DNA of 63,131 nucleotides from Blautia sp. (lineage in GTDB: Bacteria > Bacillota > Clostridia > Lachnospirales > Lachnospiraceae). Numbering within the stretch: position 1 is the first letter of the stretch; every line of letters begins with the position of its first letter. The stretch spans positions 1-63,131 of the forward strand of contig JALEJS010000023.1 in the NCBI GenBank assembly GCA_022769545.1. The letters are read 5' to 3'. Shown here one piece after another: positions 9,012-18,599 of the stretch. The notes below the pieces were generated by a model that was not told the DNA's origin, did no database searches, and was given only the letters and a program-made list of their open reading frames with translations. A program made the translations under genes and the position numbers.

Positions 9012-11861
9012 ATGGACACAGAGAAAAAACAGAAACAGCAGTTTATCCGTATCCGCGGTGCAAATGTGAATAATCTGAAAAATCTGAGCGTGGATATTCC
9101 CAGAGATCAGTTTGTGGTTCTGACGGGCCTGAGCGGATCGGGAAAATCCTCGCTGGCATTTGACACGATTTATGCAGAGGGCCAGAGAAGATATATGGAA
9201 TCTCTGTCTTCTTATGCGAGGCAGTTCCTGGGACAGATGGAAAAGCCGGATGTGGAGAGCATTGAAGGTCTTCCTCCGGCCATTTCCATCGACCAGAAAT
9301 CGACGAACCGCAATCCCCGTTCTACTGTGGGTACGGTCACGGAAATCTACGATTATTTTCGTCTTCTTTATGCCCGGATCGGAATTCCGCATTGTCCGAA
9401 ATGCGGGCGGGAAATCCGAAAGCAGAGTGTGGATCAGATGGTGGACCAGATCATGAGCCTGCCGGAGCGTACCAGAATCCAGCTCCTTGCCCCGGTGGTG
9501 CGGGGACGCAAGGGGACACACGCCAAGCTTCTGGAGCACGCCAGACGCAGCGGATATGTGCGGGTTCAGATTGACGGAAGCCTGTATGAGCTCTCTGAGG
9601 AAATCAAACTGGATAAAAATCTGAAACATAATATTGAGATCGTGGTGGATCGTCTGATCGTGAAACCGGGAATCGAAAAACGTCTGACCGACTCAGTGGA
9701 GACGGTACTGGATCTGGCGGAAGGCCTTCTTATGGTGGATACCATGGACGGAAATGTGCTGAATTTCAGTCAGAGCTTTTCCTGTCCCGACTGTGAGGTC
9801 AGCATCAGCGAGGTGGAACCGCGAAGCTTTTCCTTTAACAATCCCTTTGGCGCCTGTCCGGACTGCCTTGGTCTTGGATACGCCATGGAATTTGACGAGG
9901 ATCTGATGATACCGGACAAGCGTCTCAGCATTTCGCAGGGAGCGATCACCGTGACAGGCTGGCAGTCCTGCACCTCACAGGGAAGCTTTACAAGGGCGAT
10001 TCTGGATGCTCTTGCGAAGGAATACCACTTCAGTCTGGATACACCTTTTCAGGATTACCCCAGGGAGATTCATGATATTCTGATTTATGGCACCAATGGT
10101 CATGCTGTGAAGGTTCACTATAAAGGGCAGCGCGGCGAAGGAGTGTATGATGTGGCTTTCCCGGGTCTGATCCGCAATGTGGAGCAGCGATATCGGGAGA
10201 CCGGTTCGGATGCCATGAAGCAGGAGTACGAGAGCTTTATGCGCATCACACCGTGTAAAACCTGTAAAGGCCAGAGACTGAAGAAGGAATCTCTTGCCGT
10301 TACGGTTTCAGGGAAAAATATTTATGAGATTACAAGCCTCTCCATTGAGCAGCTGAGGAGCTTCCTGGATGAGATGGAGCTGAGTGACCAGCAGAAGCTG
10401 ATCGGAAAACAGATACTGAAAGAAATCAGGGCCAGGGTGAAATTTCTGTCGGATGTGGGCCTGAATTATCTTTCGCTTGGCAGGGCAACCGGGACCCTTT
10501 CCGGAGGGGAGGCACAGAGAATCCGGCTTGCGACGCAGATCGGCTCCGGTCTGGTAGGAGTTGCCTATATCCTGGATGAGCCAAGCATCGGCCTTCACCA
10601 GAGAGATAATGACAAGCTTCTGAAATCGCTTATGAATCTGAGGGATCTCGGCAACAGCCTGATTGTGGTGGAGCACGATGAGGATACCATGCGTGCGGCG
10701 GACTGCGTGGTGGATATCGGTCCGGGAGCGGGAGAGCATGGCGGACAGCTGGTTCAGATCGGAAGTGTGGAGGATCTGATGAACAATCCGGATTCCGTTA
10801 CCGGAGCATATCTGAGCGGCAGGAAAAAGATTCCCGTGCCGAAGGAGCGCAGGAAACCGTCCGGATTTCTGAAGATCCGGGGAGCTGCACAGAATAATCT
10901 GAAAAATATTGATGTGGATATTCCTCTGGGGGTGTTTACCTGTGTGACAGGTGTGTCCGGCTCCGGAAAGAGTTCGCTGATCAACGAGATTCTGTACAAA
11001 CGGCTGGCGCGGGATCTGAACCGTGCCAAAACCATCCCGGGAAAACATAAGGATATCCTGGGGCTGGAGAAGCTGGATAAGGTGATCAACATTGATCAGT
11101 CGCCCATCGGGCGGACGCCCAGATCCAATCCGGCTACCTATACGGGTGTGTTTGATCAGATCCGGGATCTGTTTGCAGCCACTGCAGATGCAAAAGCCAG
11201 AGGCTACAAAAAAGGCCGCTTCAGTTTTAATGTGAAAGGCGGCCGGTGCGAGGCCTGCAGCGGAGACGGAATCATAAAGATCGAGATGCACTTTCTGCCT
11301 GATGTTTATGTGCCGTGTGAGGTTTGCAAGGGAAAACGGTATAACAGAGAGACACTGGAGGTGAAATACAAGGACAAAAACATATACGATGTCCTGAACA
11401 TGACCGTGGAGGAGGCACTTCCGTTTTTTGAAAATATACCGTCTATCCGCAGAAAAATCGAGACTTTGAATGACGTGGGGCTTTCGTATGTGCGGCTGGG
11501 TCAGCCGTCCACGGAGCTCTCCGGAGGAGAGGCGCAGCGAATCAAGCTGGCGACGGAGCTGAGCAAGAGGAGCACCGGAAAGACGATCTACATTCTGGAT
11601 GAACCCACCACAGGACTTCATTTCGCAGATGTACACAAACTGATCGAAATTCTGAAGCGGCTGTCTCAGGATGGGAATACGGTCGTTGTGATCGAACATA
11701 ATCTGGACGTGATCAAGACGGCGGATTATATCATTGATATCGGTCCGGAAGGCGGAGATCGCGGAGGAACGGTAATCGCACAGGGAACGCCGGAAGAAGT
11801 CGCGAAGAATCCGGATTCCTATACCGGAAGATATGTGGCAAAATATCTGGAAAAGGAATAA
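9012..11861 (+). CDS. uvrA: Excinuclease ABC subunit A
   Basis: UvrA is the damage-sensing ATPase of nucleotide excision repair; it loads UvrB on lesions. The 949 residues match the family length. It has two ABC modules, each split by insertions: Walker [10 protein letters not shown] near residue 38 and G-V-S-G-S-G-K-S-S near 646, and two signature motifs L-S-G-G-E-A-Q-R-I. The zinc-finger cysteine pairs are visible (C-P-K-C, C-P-D-C, C-E-A-C, C-E-V-C). GAGGAAA precedes ATG 9012. uvrB is not next to it in this window, so the two would be expressed separately here. Confidence 0.98.
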   Translation: MDTEKKQKQQFIRIRGANVNNLKNLSVDIPRDQFVVLTGLSGSGKSSLAFDTIYAEGQRRYMESLSSYARQFLGQMEKPDVESIEGLPPAISIDQKSTNRNPRSTVGTVTEIYDYFRLLYARIGIPHCPKCGREIRKQSVDQMVDQIMSLPERTRIQLLAPVVRGRKGTHAKLLEHARRSGYVRVQIDGSLYELSEEIKLDKNLKHNIEIVVDRLIVKPGIEKRLTDSVETVLDLAEGLLMVDTMDGNVLNFSQSFSCPDCEVSISEVEPRSFSFNNPFGACPDCLGLGYAMEFDEDLMIPDKRLSISQGAITVTGWQSCTSQGSFTRAILDALAKEYHFSLDTPFQDYPREIHDILIYGTNGHAVKVHYKGQRGEGVYDVAFPGLIRNVEQRYRETGSDAMKQEYESFMRITPCKTCKGQRLKKESLAVTVSGKNIYEITSLSIEQLRSFLDEMELSDQQKLIGKQILKEIRARVKFLSDVGLNYLSLGRATGTLSGGEAQRIRLATQIGSGLVGVAYILDEPSIGLHQRDNDKLLKSLMNLRDLGNSLIVVEHDEDTMRAADCVVDIGPGAGEHGGQLVQIGSVEDLMNNPDSVTGAYLSGRKKIPVPKERRKPSGFLKIRGAAQNNLKNIDVDIPLGVFTCVTGVSGSGKSSLINEILYKRLARDLNRAKTIPGKHKDILGLEKLDKVINIDQSPIGRTPRSNPATYTGVFDQIRDLFAATADAKARGYKKGRFSFNVKGGRCEACSGDGIIKIEMHFLPDVYVPCEVCKGKRYNRETLEVKYKDKNIYDVLNMTVEEALPFFENIPSIRRKIETLNDVGLSYVRLGQPSTELSGGEAQRIKLATELSKRSTGKTIYILDEPTTGLHFADVHKLIEILKRLSQDGNTVVVIEHNLDVIKTADYIIDIGPEGGDRGGTVIAQGTPEEVAKNPDSYTGRYVAKYLEKE

Positions 11862-11866
11862 GGACT

Positions 11867-11894
11867 TTGCAACTGGCGAGGATTTGTATATAAT
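11867..11894 (+). promoter_or_regulatory. SigA promoter of mreB
   Basis: TTGCAA (11867-11872), a 16-nt spacer and TATAAT (11889-11894) lie immediately after the uvrA stop, about 70 nt before mreB. Confidence 0.75.
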
Positions 11895-11963
11895 GGTATC
11901 AGGACTGTGGAAACATGTTTTTTCTGTGTACCATAAATCTGAACAGACAGAAAGGAGATTTCT

Positions 11964-12947
11964 ATGCCGGCGAGTGATATCGGAATCGATCTGGGAACCC
12001 GGAACAGCATAGTATATTCCACCGGAAAGGGCCTGGTTCTCCGGGAGCCTTCCGTGGTTGTTTACGATAAAGATACCGAAAAGATCCGTGCCATCGGCGA
12101 GGAGGCCCGGCAGATGACGGAGCATCTGAATTCAAATATGGAGATCATCTGGCCGATCCGTCAGGGTGTGATCGTGGATTATACGGTTATGGAAAAGATG
12201 CTGAAATATTTTATTTCCAGAGCTATGGGGCGGCGGGCATTCCGCAAGCCCAGAATCAGTATCTGTGTGCCCAGCGGCATTACGGAAATTGAGAGGAAGG
12301 CTGTGGAGGAGGCTGCCTATCAGGCCGGTGCGCGCGAGGTTTTTCTGGTGGAGAAGCCAATGGCAGCTGCCATCGGTGCCGGAATCGACATTACCAAGCC
12401 TTTCGGAAACCTGATCGTCAATATCGGGGCAGGTACGACGGATGTCGCAGTGCTTTCGATTGCCGGTGTGGTGATTTCCAGCTCGGTAAAGGTCGCGGGA
12501 GACAATTTTAACCAGGCGATCATGACATACGTGAGAGAAAAACACAATCTGTTTATCAGTGAGGAGATTGCGGAGAACATCAAGATAAAAATCGGGACAG
12601 CCTGTGAGGAGGCGGATCCCCGGACCATGGACGTGAAAGGAAGAAACGTGAATACCGGACTTCCGAAAACGACCACGCTGACCTCGGAGGAGATCCGGGA
12701 GGCGCTGAAGGATGCCACCGGGCAGATCGTGGAAACGGTGCACAGTGTTCTGGAAAAAACACCGCCCGAGCTTGCGGCGGACATTATGGATCGCGGCATC
12801 GTTCTCACCGGAGGAGGCGCGCTGCTTCACGGAATGGATCAGCTGATTGAGCAGAGGACAGGGGTACATACCGTCACTGTGCAGGATGCGATGATGGTTG
12901 TGGCAGTGGGAACCGGTAAATATGCAGAAGAAATTGCCGGGTTGTAG
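11964..12947 (+). CDS. mreB: MreB/Mbl family actin-like cell-shape protein
   Basis: MreB forms membrane-bound filaments that guide elongation of the cell wall. The 327-residue protein has the actin-fold nucleotide motifs: phosphate 1 D-I-G-I-D-L-G-T-R-N, phosphate 2 V-N-I-G-A-G-T-T-D-V, and the adenosine motif V-L-T-G-G-G-A-L-L. Length and the E-K-P-M-A-A-A-I-G-A-G-I block are typical of MreB/Mbl and unlike Hsp70 or FtsA. AAAGGAG precedes ATG 11964. It stands alone, with no mreC or mreD nearby, between uvrA and recD2, with its own promoter and terminator, so it is probably one of several MreB paralogues. Confidence 0.93.
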   Translation: MPASDIGIDLGTRNSIVYSTGKGLVLREPSVVVYDKDTEKIRAIGEEARQMTEHLNSNMEIIWPIRQGVIVDYTVMEKMLKYFISRAMGRRAFRKPRISICVPSGITEIERKAVEEAAYQAGAREVFLVEKPMAAAIGAGIDITKPFGNLIVNIGAGTTDVAVLSIAGVVISSSVKVAGDNFNQAIMTYVREKHNLFISEEIAENIKIKIGTACEEADPRTMDVKGRNVNTGLPKTTTLTSEEIREALKDATGQIVETVHSVLEKTPPELAADIMDRGIVLTGGGALLHGMDQLIEQRTGVHTVTVQDAMMVVAVGTGKYAEEIAGL

Positions 12948-12958
12948 AGATGAGTCAG

Positions 12959-12986
12959 GAGGTGCTGGAGGTCAGCACCTCTTTTT
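12959..12986 (+). terminator. Intrinsic terminator after mreB
   Basis: A 9-bp perfect stem (12959-12967 with 12973-12981) with a 5-nt loop is followed by TTTTT. It overlaps the GTG/ATG candidates near 12950, which argues that recD2 starts downstream at 13025. Confidence 0.9.
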
Positions 12987-13024
12987 GGCATCACAGAAAA
13001 CTGCAGCAGACAGGAGAGAGACGA

Positions 13025-15277
13025 ATGAGTGATACAGTCACAGGATATATCGATCATGTGATATTTCGAAATGAGGAAAACGGATATACGGTGATGGTTC
13101 TGAAGGGAACGGGAGTGGAGGAAGATCTGACCTGTGTAGGAAGCTTTCCGGCCGTACCGCAGGGGGCTACCATCGAGGCAGAGGGAGAATTTACGCATCA
13201 TCCGGTATATGGAAGGCAGTTTCAGATACGAAGATTTACAGAAAAAATGCCGGAGGATTCGCTGGCAATGGAACGGTATCTGGGATCCGGGGCCATCAAG
13301 GGCATCGGAGCAGCTCTGGCAGGACGTATTGTGCGTCATTTTGGAGATGACACACTGCGCATTGTACAGGAAGAGCCGGAGCGCCTTGCAGAAGTAAAAG
13401 GAATCAGCGAGAAAAAGGCCCGGGAGATCGGTGCTCAGGTGGCGGAAAAAGCAGATATGCAGAAAGCCATGATCTTTCTGCAGAAGTATGGAATCTCCCT
13501 GAACCTGGGGGCTAAAATCTACCAGAAATACGGGAACTCCCTGTACGGAGTTCTGCAGGAAAACCCCTATCGTCTGGCAGATGATATCAGTGGCGTAGGC
13601 TTTAAAATTGCCGATGAGATCGCGGCCCGGATCGGGATCCACACCGATTCCGATTACCGCATCCGCAGCGGCATGATGTATACACTGCTTCAGGCTGTCG
13701 GGGAAGGTCATGTTTATCTGCCGAAAGAGGAATTGTTTTTCCGCGCGCAGCAGCTTCTGGGCGTGAGTGCATCTTATATGGAAAAACACCTGATGGATAT
13801 GAGCCTGGAGCGGAAGGTGGTCTGTAAGGAACGGGAAGGAAACGTCATTGTCTATCCTGCACAGTATTATTATCTGGAACTGAATACAGCCAGGATGCTC
13901 TGCGAACTGAATATCGAATGCCCGGAGGATCCGGCTCTGATGAAACGAAGAATTGCACAGATCGAAAAAGAGACACAGACCGTTCTGGATGAGATGCAGA
14001 GAAAGGCGGTACGGGAGGCTGCCGGACATGGACTGTTTATCCTTACCGGCGGCCCGGGAACCGGAAAAACAACGACCATCAATGCCATCATCCGCTATTT
14101 TGAAGGAGAAGGTGCCGCGATCCGTCTGGCTGCCCCTACGGGAAGAGCTGCGAAGAGAATGACAGAAACCACCGGTTATGAGGCACAGACCATACACCGG
14201 CTCCTGGAATTAAACGGATTGCCGGAAGGAGAGAGGGAGAGTCAGGCGATTCACTTTGAGAGGAATGCACAGAACCCGCTGGAAGCAGATGTGATCATCA
14301 TCGATGAAATGTCCATGGTGGATATTTTTCTCATGCATTCGCTGCTGCTGGCAATCACAGCAGGAACCCGGCTGATCCTGGTGGGAGATGAAAATCAGCT
14401 GCCCAGTGTGGGACCGGGTAATGTGCTCAGGGACATTATCCGAAGCGGAAAATTTCCGGTGGTGGAACTGACAAAAATCTTCCGCCAGGCATCCATGAGC
14501 GATATCGTCGTAAATGCCCACAAAATTAACCGTGGTGAGCCTGTGGTGACAGATAACAAAAGCCGGGATTTCTTTTTCCTGAAGCGATATGATGCAGATA
14601 CCATCATCCGTGTGGTGATTGCCCTGATCCAGGAGAAACTGCCCCGGTATGTGGATGCCAGACCTTTTGAAATTCAGGTACTTACACCTATGCGGAAAGG
14701 ACTTCTGGGGGTAGAGCGGCTGAATCAGATTCTTCAGCGCTATCTGAATCCGCCGGATCCGTCCAAGAAAGAAAAAGAATTCCGGGAGCATCTGTTTCGG
14801 GAGGGAGACAAAGTCATGCAGGTGAAAAACAACTATCAGATGGAATGGGAGGTCCGCGGAAAATATGGAATCCCGGTGGACAAAGGCGTGGGAGTGTTTA
14901 ACGGAGATACGGGAATTCTGAAGGAAATCAATGAGTTTGCAGAGACGGCGCTGGTGGAGTTTGAGGACGGAAGATTTGCGGATTATTCCTTTAAGCAGCT
15001 GGAGGAACTGGAACTGGCCTATGCCATTACCATACATAAGTCACAGGGATCTGAGTACCCTGCGGTGGTTTTGCCGCTGCTGTCCGGGCCGCAGATGCTC
15101 ATGAACCGGAATCTTCTTTATACGGCAGTGACGAGAGCACGCAAATGTGTGACGGTTGTGGGGAGTGAGGAAATTTTTTCACAGATGATCCGAAATGAGA
15201 AACAGCAGAAAAGATACAGTTCCCTGGATGAGCAGATCTGCTCTCTGGGAATCGGGGAGATGACAGGATCTGACTAA
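13025..15277 (+). CDS. recD2: RecD2-type 5'-3' DNA helicase
   Basis: RecD2 is a superfamily 1B helicase that acts without RecBC in replication-fork and mismatch-related repair. The 750-residue product has an N-terminal OB-like domain (T-G-Y-I-D-H-V-I-F-R-N-E-E-N-G-Y), helix-hairpin-helix repeats, then the motor with Walker A G-G-P-G-T-G-K-T-T, motif II I-I-I-D-E-M-S-M, motif III V-G-D-E-N-Q-L-P-S, and the late Y-A-I-T-I-H-K-S-Q-G-S-E and T-A-V-T-R-A-R motifs. ATG 13025 is chosen because an AGGAGAGAG site precedes it and the conserved N-terminus starts there; an upstream in-frame start would lie inside the mreB terminator. Confidence 0.96.
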   Translation: MSDTVTGYIDHVIFRNEENGYTVMVLKGTGVEEDLTCVGSFPAVPQGATIEAEGEFTHHPVYGRQFQIRRFTEKMPEDSLAMERYLGSGAIKGIGAALAGRIVRHFGDDTLRIVQEEPERLAEVKGISEKKAREIGAQVAEKADMQKAMIFLQKYGISLNLGAKIYQKYGNSLYGVLQENPYRLADDISGVGFKIADEIAARIGIHTDSDYRIRSGMMYTLLQAVGEGHVYLPKEELFFRAQQLLGVSASYMEKHLMDMSLERKVVCKEREGNVIVYPAQYYYLELNTARMLCELNIECPEDPALMKRRIAQIEKETQTVLDEMQRKAVREAAGHGLFILTGGPGTGKTTTINAIIRYFEGEGAAIRLAAPTGRAAKRMTETTGYEAQTIHRLLELNGLPEGERESQAIHFERNAQNPLEADVIIIDEMSMVDIFLMHSLLLAITAGTRLILVGDENQLPSVGPGNVLRDIIRSGKFPVVELTKIFRQASMSDIVVNAHKINRGEPVVTDNKSRDFFFLKRYDADTIIRVVIALIQEKLPRYVDARPFEIQVLTPMRKGLLGVERLNQILQRYLNPPDPSKKEKEFREHLFREGDKVMQVKNNYQMEWEVRGKYGIPVDKGVGVFNGDTGILKEINEFAETALVEFEDGRFADYSFKQLEELELAYAITIHKSQGSEYPAVVLPLLSGPQMLMNRNLLYTAVTRARKCVTVVGSEEIFSQMIRNEKQQKRYSSLDEQICSLGIGEMTGSD

Positions 15278-15306
15278 GGAGAGCGTGATCGGGGAGAAGG
15301 AGCTGC

Positions 15307-16041
15307 TTGAATCAGACAATTCATAAAATCAGGGAGGGTGTACTGGATGTGATTTTTCCCAGACACTGTCCGGTTTGTCACGAAATACTGAAAAATACAA
15401 AATGGATGATCTGTCCGGAATGCAGGAAAGAGATCCGTCCGATCCGGGAACCGTATTGCAGAAAATGCGGAAAACCGGTGGAGGAAAGCCAGGAGTACTG
15501 CGGTGACTGTTCCGGAACCGAAAGGTATTTTACAGAGGGAAGAGGAATCTTTCTATATAATTGCACATGGAAAAAATCAATATTGAGATACAAGTATGCC
15601 GGGTGCAGGGAATATGGAGATTTTTACGGAAGGATGCTGTGGATTTTTGGAAAGAAGGATATTCGGAGCTGGAGGCCGGACATGATCGTGCCGGTTCCCA
15701 TACATACGGCGAAGCTGCGGGTCCGGGGCTTTAATCAGTCAGAATATATCGGGAACCGGCTGTCGGAGCTGTCCGGAATTCCGGTGAACCGTTATCTTGT
15801 AAAGAAAATCAGGCGGACAGCATCTCAGAAAAAACTGAATGCCTTTGAAAGACGCAGGAATCTTCGGGAGGCCTTTCAGGTACAGGAACGGGTGGATGGC
15901 AGACGGATCCTGCTGGTAGACGACGTTTTTACCACAGGAAGTACGATGGATGCCATGGCGCAGGTGCTGCGGGAGCATGGGGCAGCAGAGATTTTTTTTC
16001 TTACGGTATGTATCGGCGAGGATAAGGATGCGCTTATCTGA
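15307..16041 (+). CDS. comFC: ComF family phosphoribosyltransferase-like protein
   Basis: ComFC-type proteins take part in DNA uptake and processing, but their enzymatic role is unsettled. The 244-residue protein has an N-terminal zinc-binding region with four Cys pairs (C-P-V-C, C-P-E-C, C-R-K-C, C-G-D-C in the first 70 residues) and a C-terminal type I PRTase fold with V-P-V-P-I-H and the PRPP loop I-L-L-V-D-D-V-F-T-T-G-S-T. The start is a TTG at 15307 with AAGGAG just upstream. It sits 29 nt after recD2 and is probably cotranscribed. No comFA helicase gene is adjacent. Confidence 0.9.
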   Translation: MNQTIHKIREGVLDVIFPRHCPVCHEILKNTKWMICPECRKEIRPIREPYCRKCGKPVEESQEYCGDCSGTERYFTEGRGIFLYNCTWKKSILRYKYAGCREYGDFYGRMLWIFGKKDIRSWRPDMIVPVPIHTAKLRVRGFNQSEYIGNRLSELSGIPVNRYLVKKIRRTASQKKLNAFERRRNLREAFQVQERVDGRRILLVDDVFTTGSTMDAMAQVLREHGAAEIFFLTVCIGEDKDALI

Positions 16042-16095
16042 ACGACGGAGGCGTTCCTGAACAATTGAAAAAATGCTTTTCATGGTGTTGGTTAT

Positions 16096-16111
16096 ATGTT
16101 ACAATTATAAT
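16096..16111 (+). promoter_or_regulatory. Candidate promoter before the membrane-protein/cdaA operon
   Basis: TATAAT at 16106-16111 is preceded by ATGTTACAAT; no good -35 is visible. The same ATGTTACAATTATA string recurs before the glycosyltransferase gene at 53082. The start site would lie about 45 nt before the 16164 gene. Confidence 0.5.
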
Positions 16112-16163
16112 GTATGATTATTTCTGAAATCAGAGAAGTAGATACATTGAAAAGGAGTTATCC

Positions 16164-16592
16164 ATGGTAAACGAAGAAAAAGTTAGAATCATGACAAATC
16201 TTGCCATGTATGAGCAGGGAGAAGGAAAGAAGCATCTTCCCATCAGCAGATTTTACAGAAGCGATTATCTGGGAAATGCACTGATCAAAAATTTCTTTCT
16301 GGTGACGATCGGATATTTTCTGATTCTTGCTAGTACAGCAGCGTATTTTGGGGAATACCTGATGGAAAACATTCATAAGATGAATCTGATTTCGACAGCT
16401 GCCTATATCATAATCGGGTATGCCGTCGTTGTGGTGCTTTACACACTGATCACCTATATTCGTTTTTCTGTAAAATACTATCAGGCAAAGAAGAGTGTGA
16501 AAGAATATTTCGCAGAACTCAACAAGCTCAATAAAATGTATGAGCGCGAAGAGAAAAAAGTGTCCGGACGGACAGGAGGTTATCGGAAATGA
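16164..16592 (+). CDS. Membrane protein of unknown function, two helices
   Basis: The 142-residue protein has a soluble N-terminus of about 45 residues, two membrane segments (about 46-66 and 77-100) and a Lys/Glu-rich, helix-forming C-terminus that could be a short coiled coil. I recognise no family. AAAGGAG precedes ATG 16164. The stop overlaps the start of the next gene by 4 nt, so the two membrane proteins are translationally coupled and probably work together. They lead directly into cdaA-cdaR on the same strand. Confidence 0.8.
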   Translation: MVNEEKVRIMTNLAMYEQGEGKKHLPISRFYRSDYLGNALIKNFFLVTIGYFLILASTAAYFGEYLMENIHKMNLISTAAYIIIGYAVVVVLYTLITYIRFSVKYYQAKKSVKEYFAELNKLNKMYEREEKKVSGRTGGYRK

Positions 16593-17644
16593 CGGCGATT
16601 TATGAGTTTAAGCAAAAACTGAAGAATTTATACGGAGAATATGAAATATATCTTCTCCCGGTGGTAAAGTTTGCAGTTGCGCTGGTTTATTTTATGTGGA
16701 TCAACGAGAATATGGGATATATGAGCCAGGTGAACAATATATTTGTTGTGCTGATTCTTGCGCTGATCTGTTCTATTCTTCCTCCGGCTGTGACGGTCGT
16801 TCTGGGATTTGCGCTTATGCTGATACACTGTTATGCGCTGGGAATTGATGTGGCTGCTTTTTTCCTGGTTCTGATTCTGGTGATGGCGATTTTTCTTCTC
16901 CGTTTCAGCGCCTCACAGAATATTGTCCTTGCACTGACTCCGCTGTCTTTTTCGTTTAATGTTCCGGTGCTTCTGCCTCTTGGCAGCGGTCTGCTTGGCT
17001 CCGGTCTGGCAGCGATTCCGGCAGGCTGTGGTGTGATCGTGTACTATTTTGTCCGGTTTCTCTATGGAAATACGCAGGCGCTGGCAAATACAGACATTGA
17101 GATTACCGAGAGGCTGAAAATGCTCTGTGACGGACTGGTGATGAACTGGCCGATGTGGATCACGCTTGTGGCATTTGTTGTGGTGACACTTCTGGTGAAT
17201 CTGGTCAGCAGCTGTTCCTTTGATTATTCCTGGCGGGTTGCCATCATAGCAGGCGGTGTCGCATATGTACTGGTGGTTCTGGCCGGCGGCTTTCTGTTTG
17301 ATGTGACGGTTTCCATGACACCGCTGATCACATACAGTGCGATTTCTGTGGTAATTGCTGTCATACTGGAATTTTTCGTGTTTGGAGGAGACTACAGCCG
17401 GACCGAGAGACTTCAGTTTGAAGATGATGAGTACTATTATTATGTGAAGGCAGTTCCGAAGGCGACGGTAGCCACATCGGAGCGCAGTATTAAAAAGATT
17501 ACGTCGGATGCGGAGACAAAACAGACGGAGGATGCGGGTGCATCTGTGATTTTGCAGGAAGAGCAGGATGCACCGGTACAGAAGGCTGCGATTGAGGATG
17601 TTGATTTTGAGAAAAAACTGGAAGAGTCTTTGAAGGACCTGTAA
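16589..17644 (+). CDS. Polytopic membrane protein with cytoplasmic acidic tail
   Basis: The 351-residue protein has about nine hydrophobic segments between residues 20 and 270, followed by a hydrophilic tail of about 80 residues containing D-D-E-Y-Y-Y-Y-V-K-A-V-P-K and an acidic end. I do not recognise the family. Some helices contain small-residue stretches (L-P-L-G-S-G-L-L-G-S-G-L) reminiscent of transport proteins, but no signature motif is visible. It overlaps the upstream gene by 4 nt and is 64 nt before cdaA. A role linked to c-di-AMP or the wall is possible by position only. Confidence 0.8.
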   Translation: MTAIYEFKQKLKNLYGEYEIYLLPVVKFAVALVYFMWINENMGYMSQVNNIFVVLILALICSILPPAVTVVLGFALMLIHCYALGIDVAAFFLVLILVMAIFLLRFSASQNIVLALTPLSFSFNVPVLLPLGSGLLGSGLAAIPAGCGVIVYYFVRFLYGNTQALANTDIEITERLKMLCDGLVMNWPMWITLVAFVVVTLLVNLVSSCSFDYSWRVAIIAGGVAYVLVVLAGGFLFDVTVSMTPLITYSAISVVIAVILEFFVFGGDYSRTERLQFEDDEYYYYVKAVPKATVATSERSIKKITSDAETKQTEDAGASVILQEEQDAPVQKAAIEDVDFEKKLEESLKDL

Positions 17645-17708
17645 TGACTGTGGACAGACGGGATGAAGAGGACAGATAACCGGGGAAAAGACAGGAAAGG
17701 AGGATGCC

Positions 17709-18599
17709 ATGCAGAATATGATATCTACACTGACAAAATATTTATATCGCATATCTCTGCCGAGGGTCGGGCTGATTGATGTCATTGAAATCATTCTGAT
17801 TTCGTTTTTTATCTATCAGTTTATGGTCTGGGTGAAATATACGCGTGCCTATACTCTGCTGAAAGGCATTCTCATGGTACTGATTTTCATCGTGGCGGCC
17901 TATATTTTCCGGATGAATACGATTCTGTGGTTTGTTAAAAATCTTGCCAACGTACTGATCATAGGTCTCATCGTTATTTTCCAGCCGGAGCTGCGGCATG
18001 TCCTGGAACAGCTGGGGCAGAAAAGTATCATGAGTTCGATTTTTCCGTTTGATACCGGGAAGGATGTGAAAGAGCGCTTTACGGACAAGACGGTGAATGA
18101 ACTGGTAAAAGCATGCTTTGAAATGAGTGCGGTAAAGACAGGAGCGCTGGTGGTAATCGAGCAGGATATCCGCCTGACAGAGTATATCCGGACCGGAATC
18201 AATATCGATGCAGTACTCAGCAGTCAGCTTCTGATCAATATTTTCGAGCATAATACACCGCTTCATGACGGTGCGGTGATCGTGCGCGGAAACCGTGTGG
18301 TATCTGCCACCTGTTATCTGCCGCTTTCGGATAATATGGAGCTGAGCAAACAGCTTGGAACACGGCACCGTGCAGGAGTCGGAATCAGCGAGGTGAGTGA
18401 TTCTCTTACGATTATTGTCTCAGAGGAAACCGGTCATGTTTCCATTGCAAAAAAGGGACATCTGACCAGAAACGTGAATCACGAACAGCTGAAAAAGGAA
18501 CTGATAAAAATTCAGAATAAAAAAGTGGCGGACAATAACGGCAAGATTCGCAATTTGCTGAAAGGGAGAGTGAGAAATGAAGAGAAAGTTCGCAAATAA
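17709..18599 (+). CDS. cdaA: Diadenylate cyclase CdaA
   Basis: CdaA makes the second messenger c-di-AMP from two ATP; the messenger controls potassium and osmolyte transport and wall homeostasis. The 296-residue protein has three N-terminal membrane helices and a DAC domain with the catalytic H-D-G-A-V-I-V and G-T-R-H-R-A-G-V motifs. AGGAGG lies 5 nt before ATG 17709. The 3' end overlaps cdaR by 23 nt, the usual coupling. The typical third gene, glmM, does not follow; ptsH follows instead. Confidence 0.97.
   Translation: MQNMISTLTKYLYRISLPRVGLIDVIEIILISFFIYQFMVWVKYTRAYTLLKGILMVLIFIVAAYIFRMNTILWFVKNLANVLIIGLIVIFQPELRHVLEQLGQKSIMSSIFPFDTGKDVKERFTDKTVNELVKACFEMSAVKTGALVVIEQDIRLTEYIRTGINIDAVLSSQLLINIFEHNTPLHDGAVIVRGNRVVSATCYLPLSDNMELSKQLGTRHRAGVGISEVSDSLTIIVSEETGHVSIAKKGHLTRNVNHEQLKKELIKIQNKKVADNNGKIRNLLKGRVRNEEKVRK

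Noticed and set aside
11964..12947. Hsp70/DnaK-like protein
   Set aside because: Actin-fold motifs are present but the length of 327 residues and the MreB-specific blocks fit MreB, with no substrate-binding domain.
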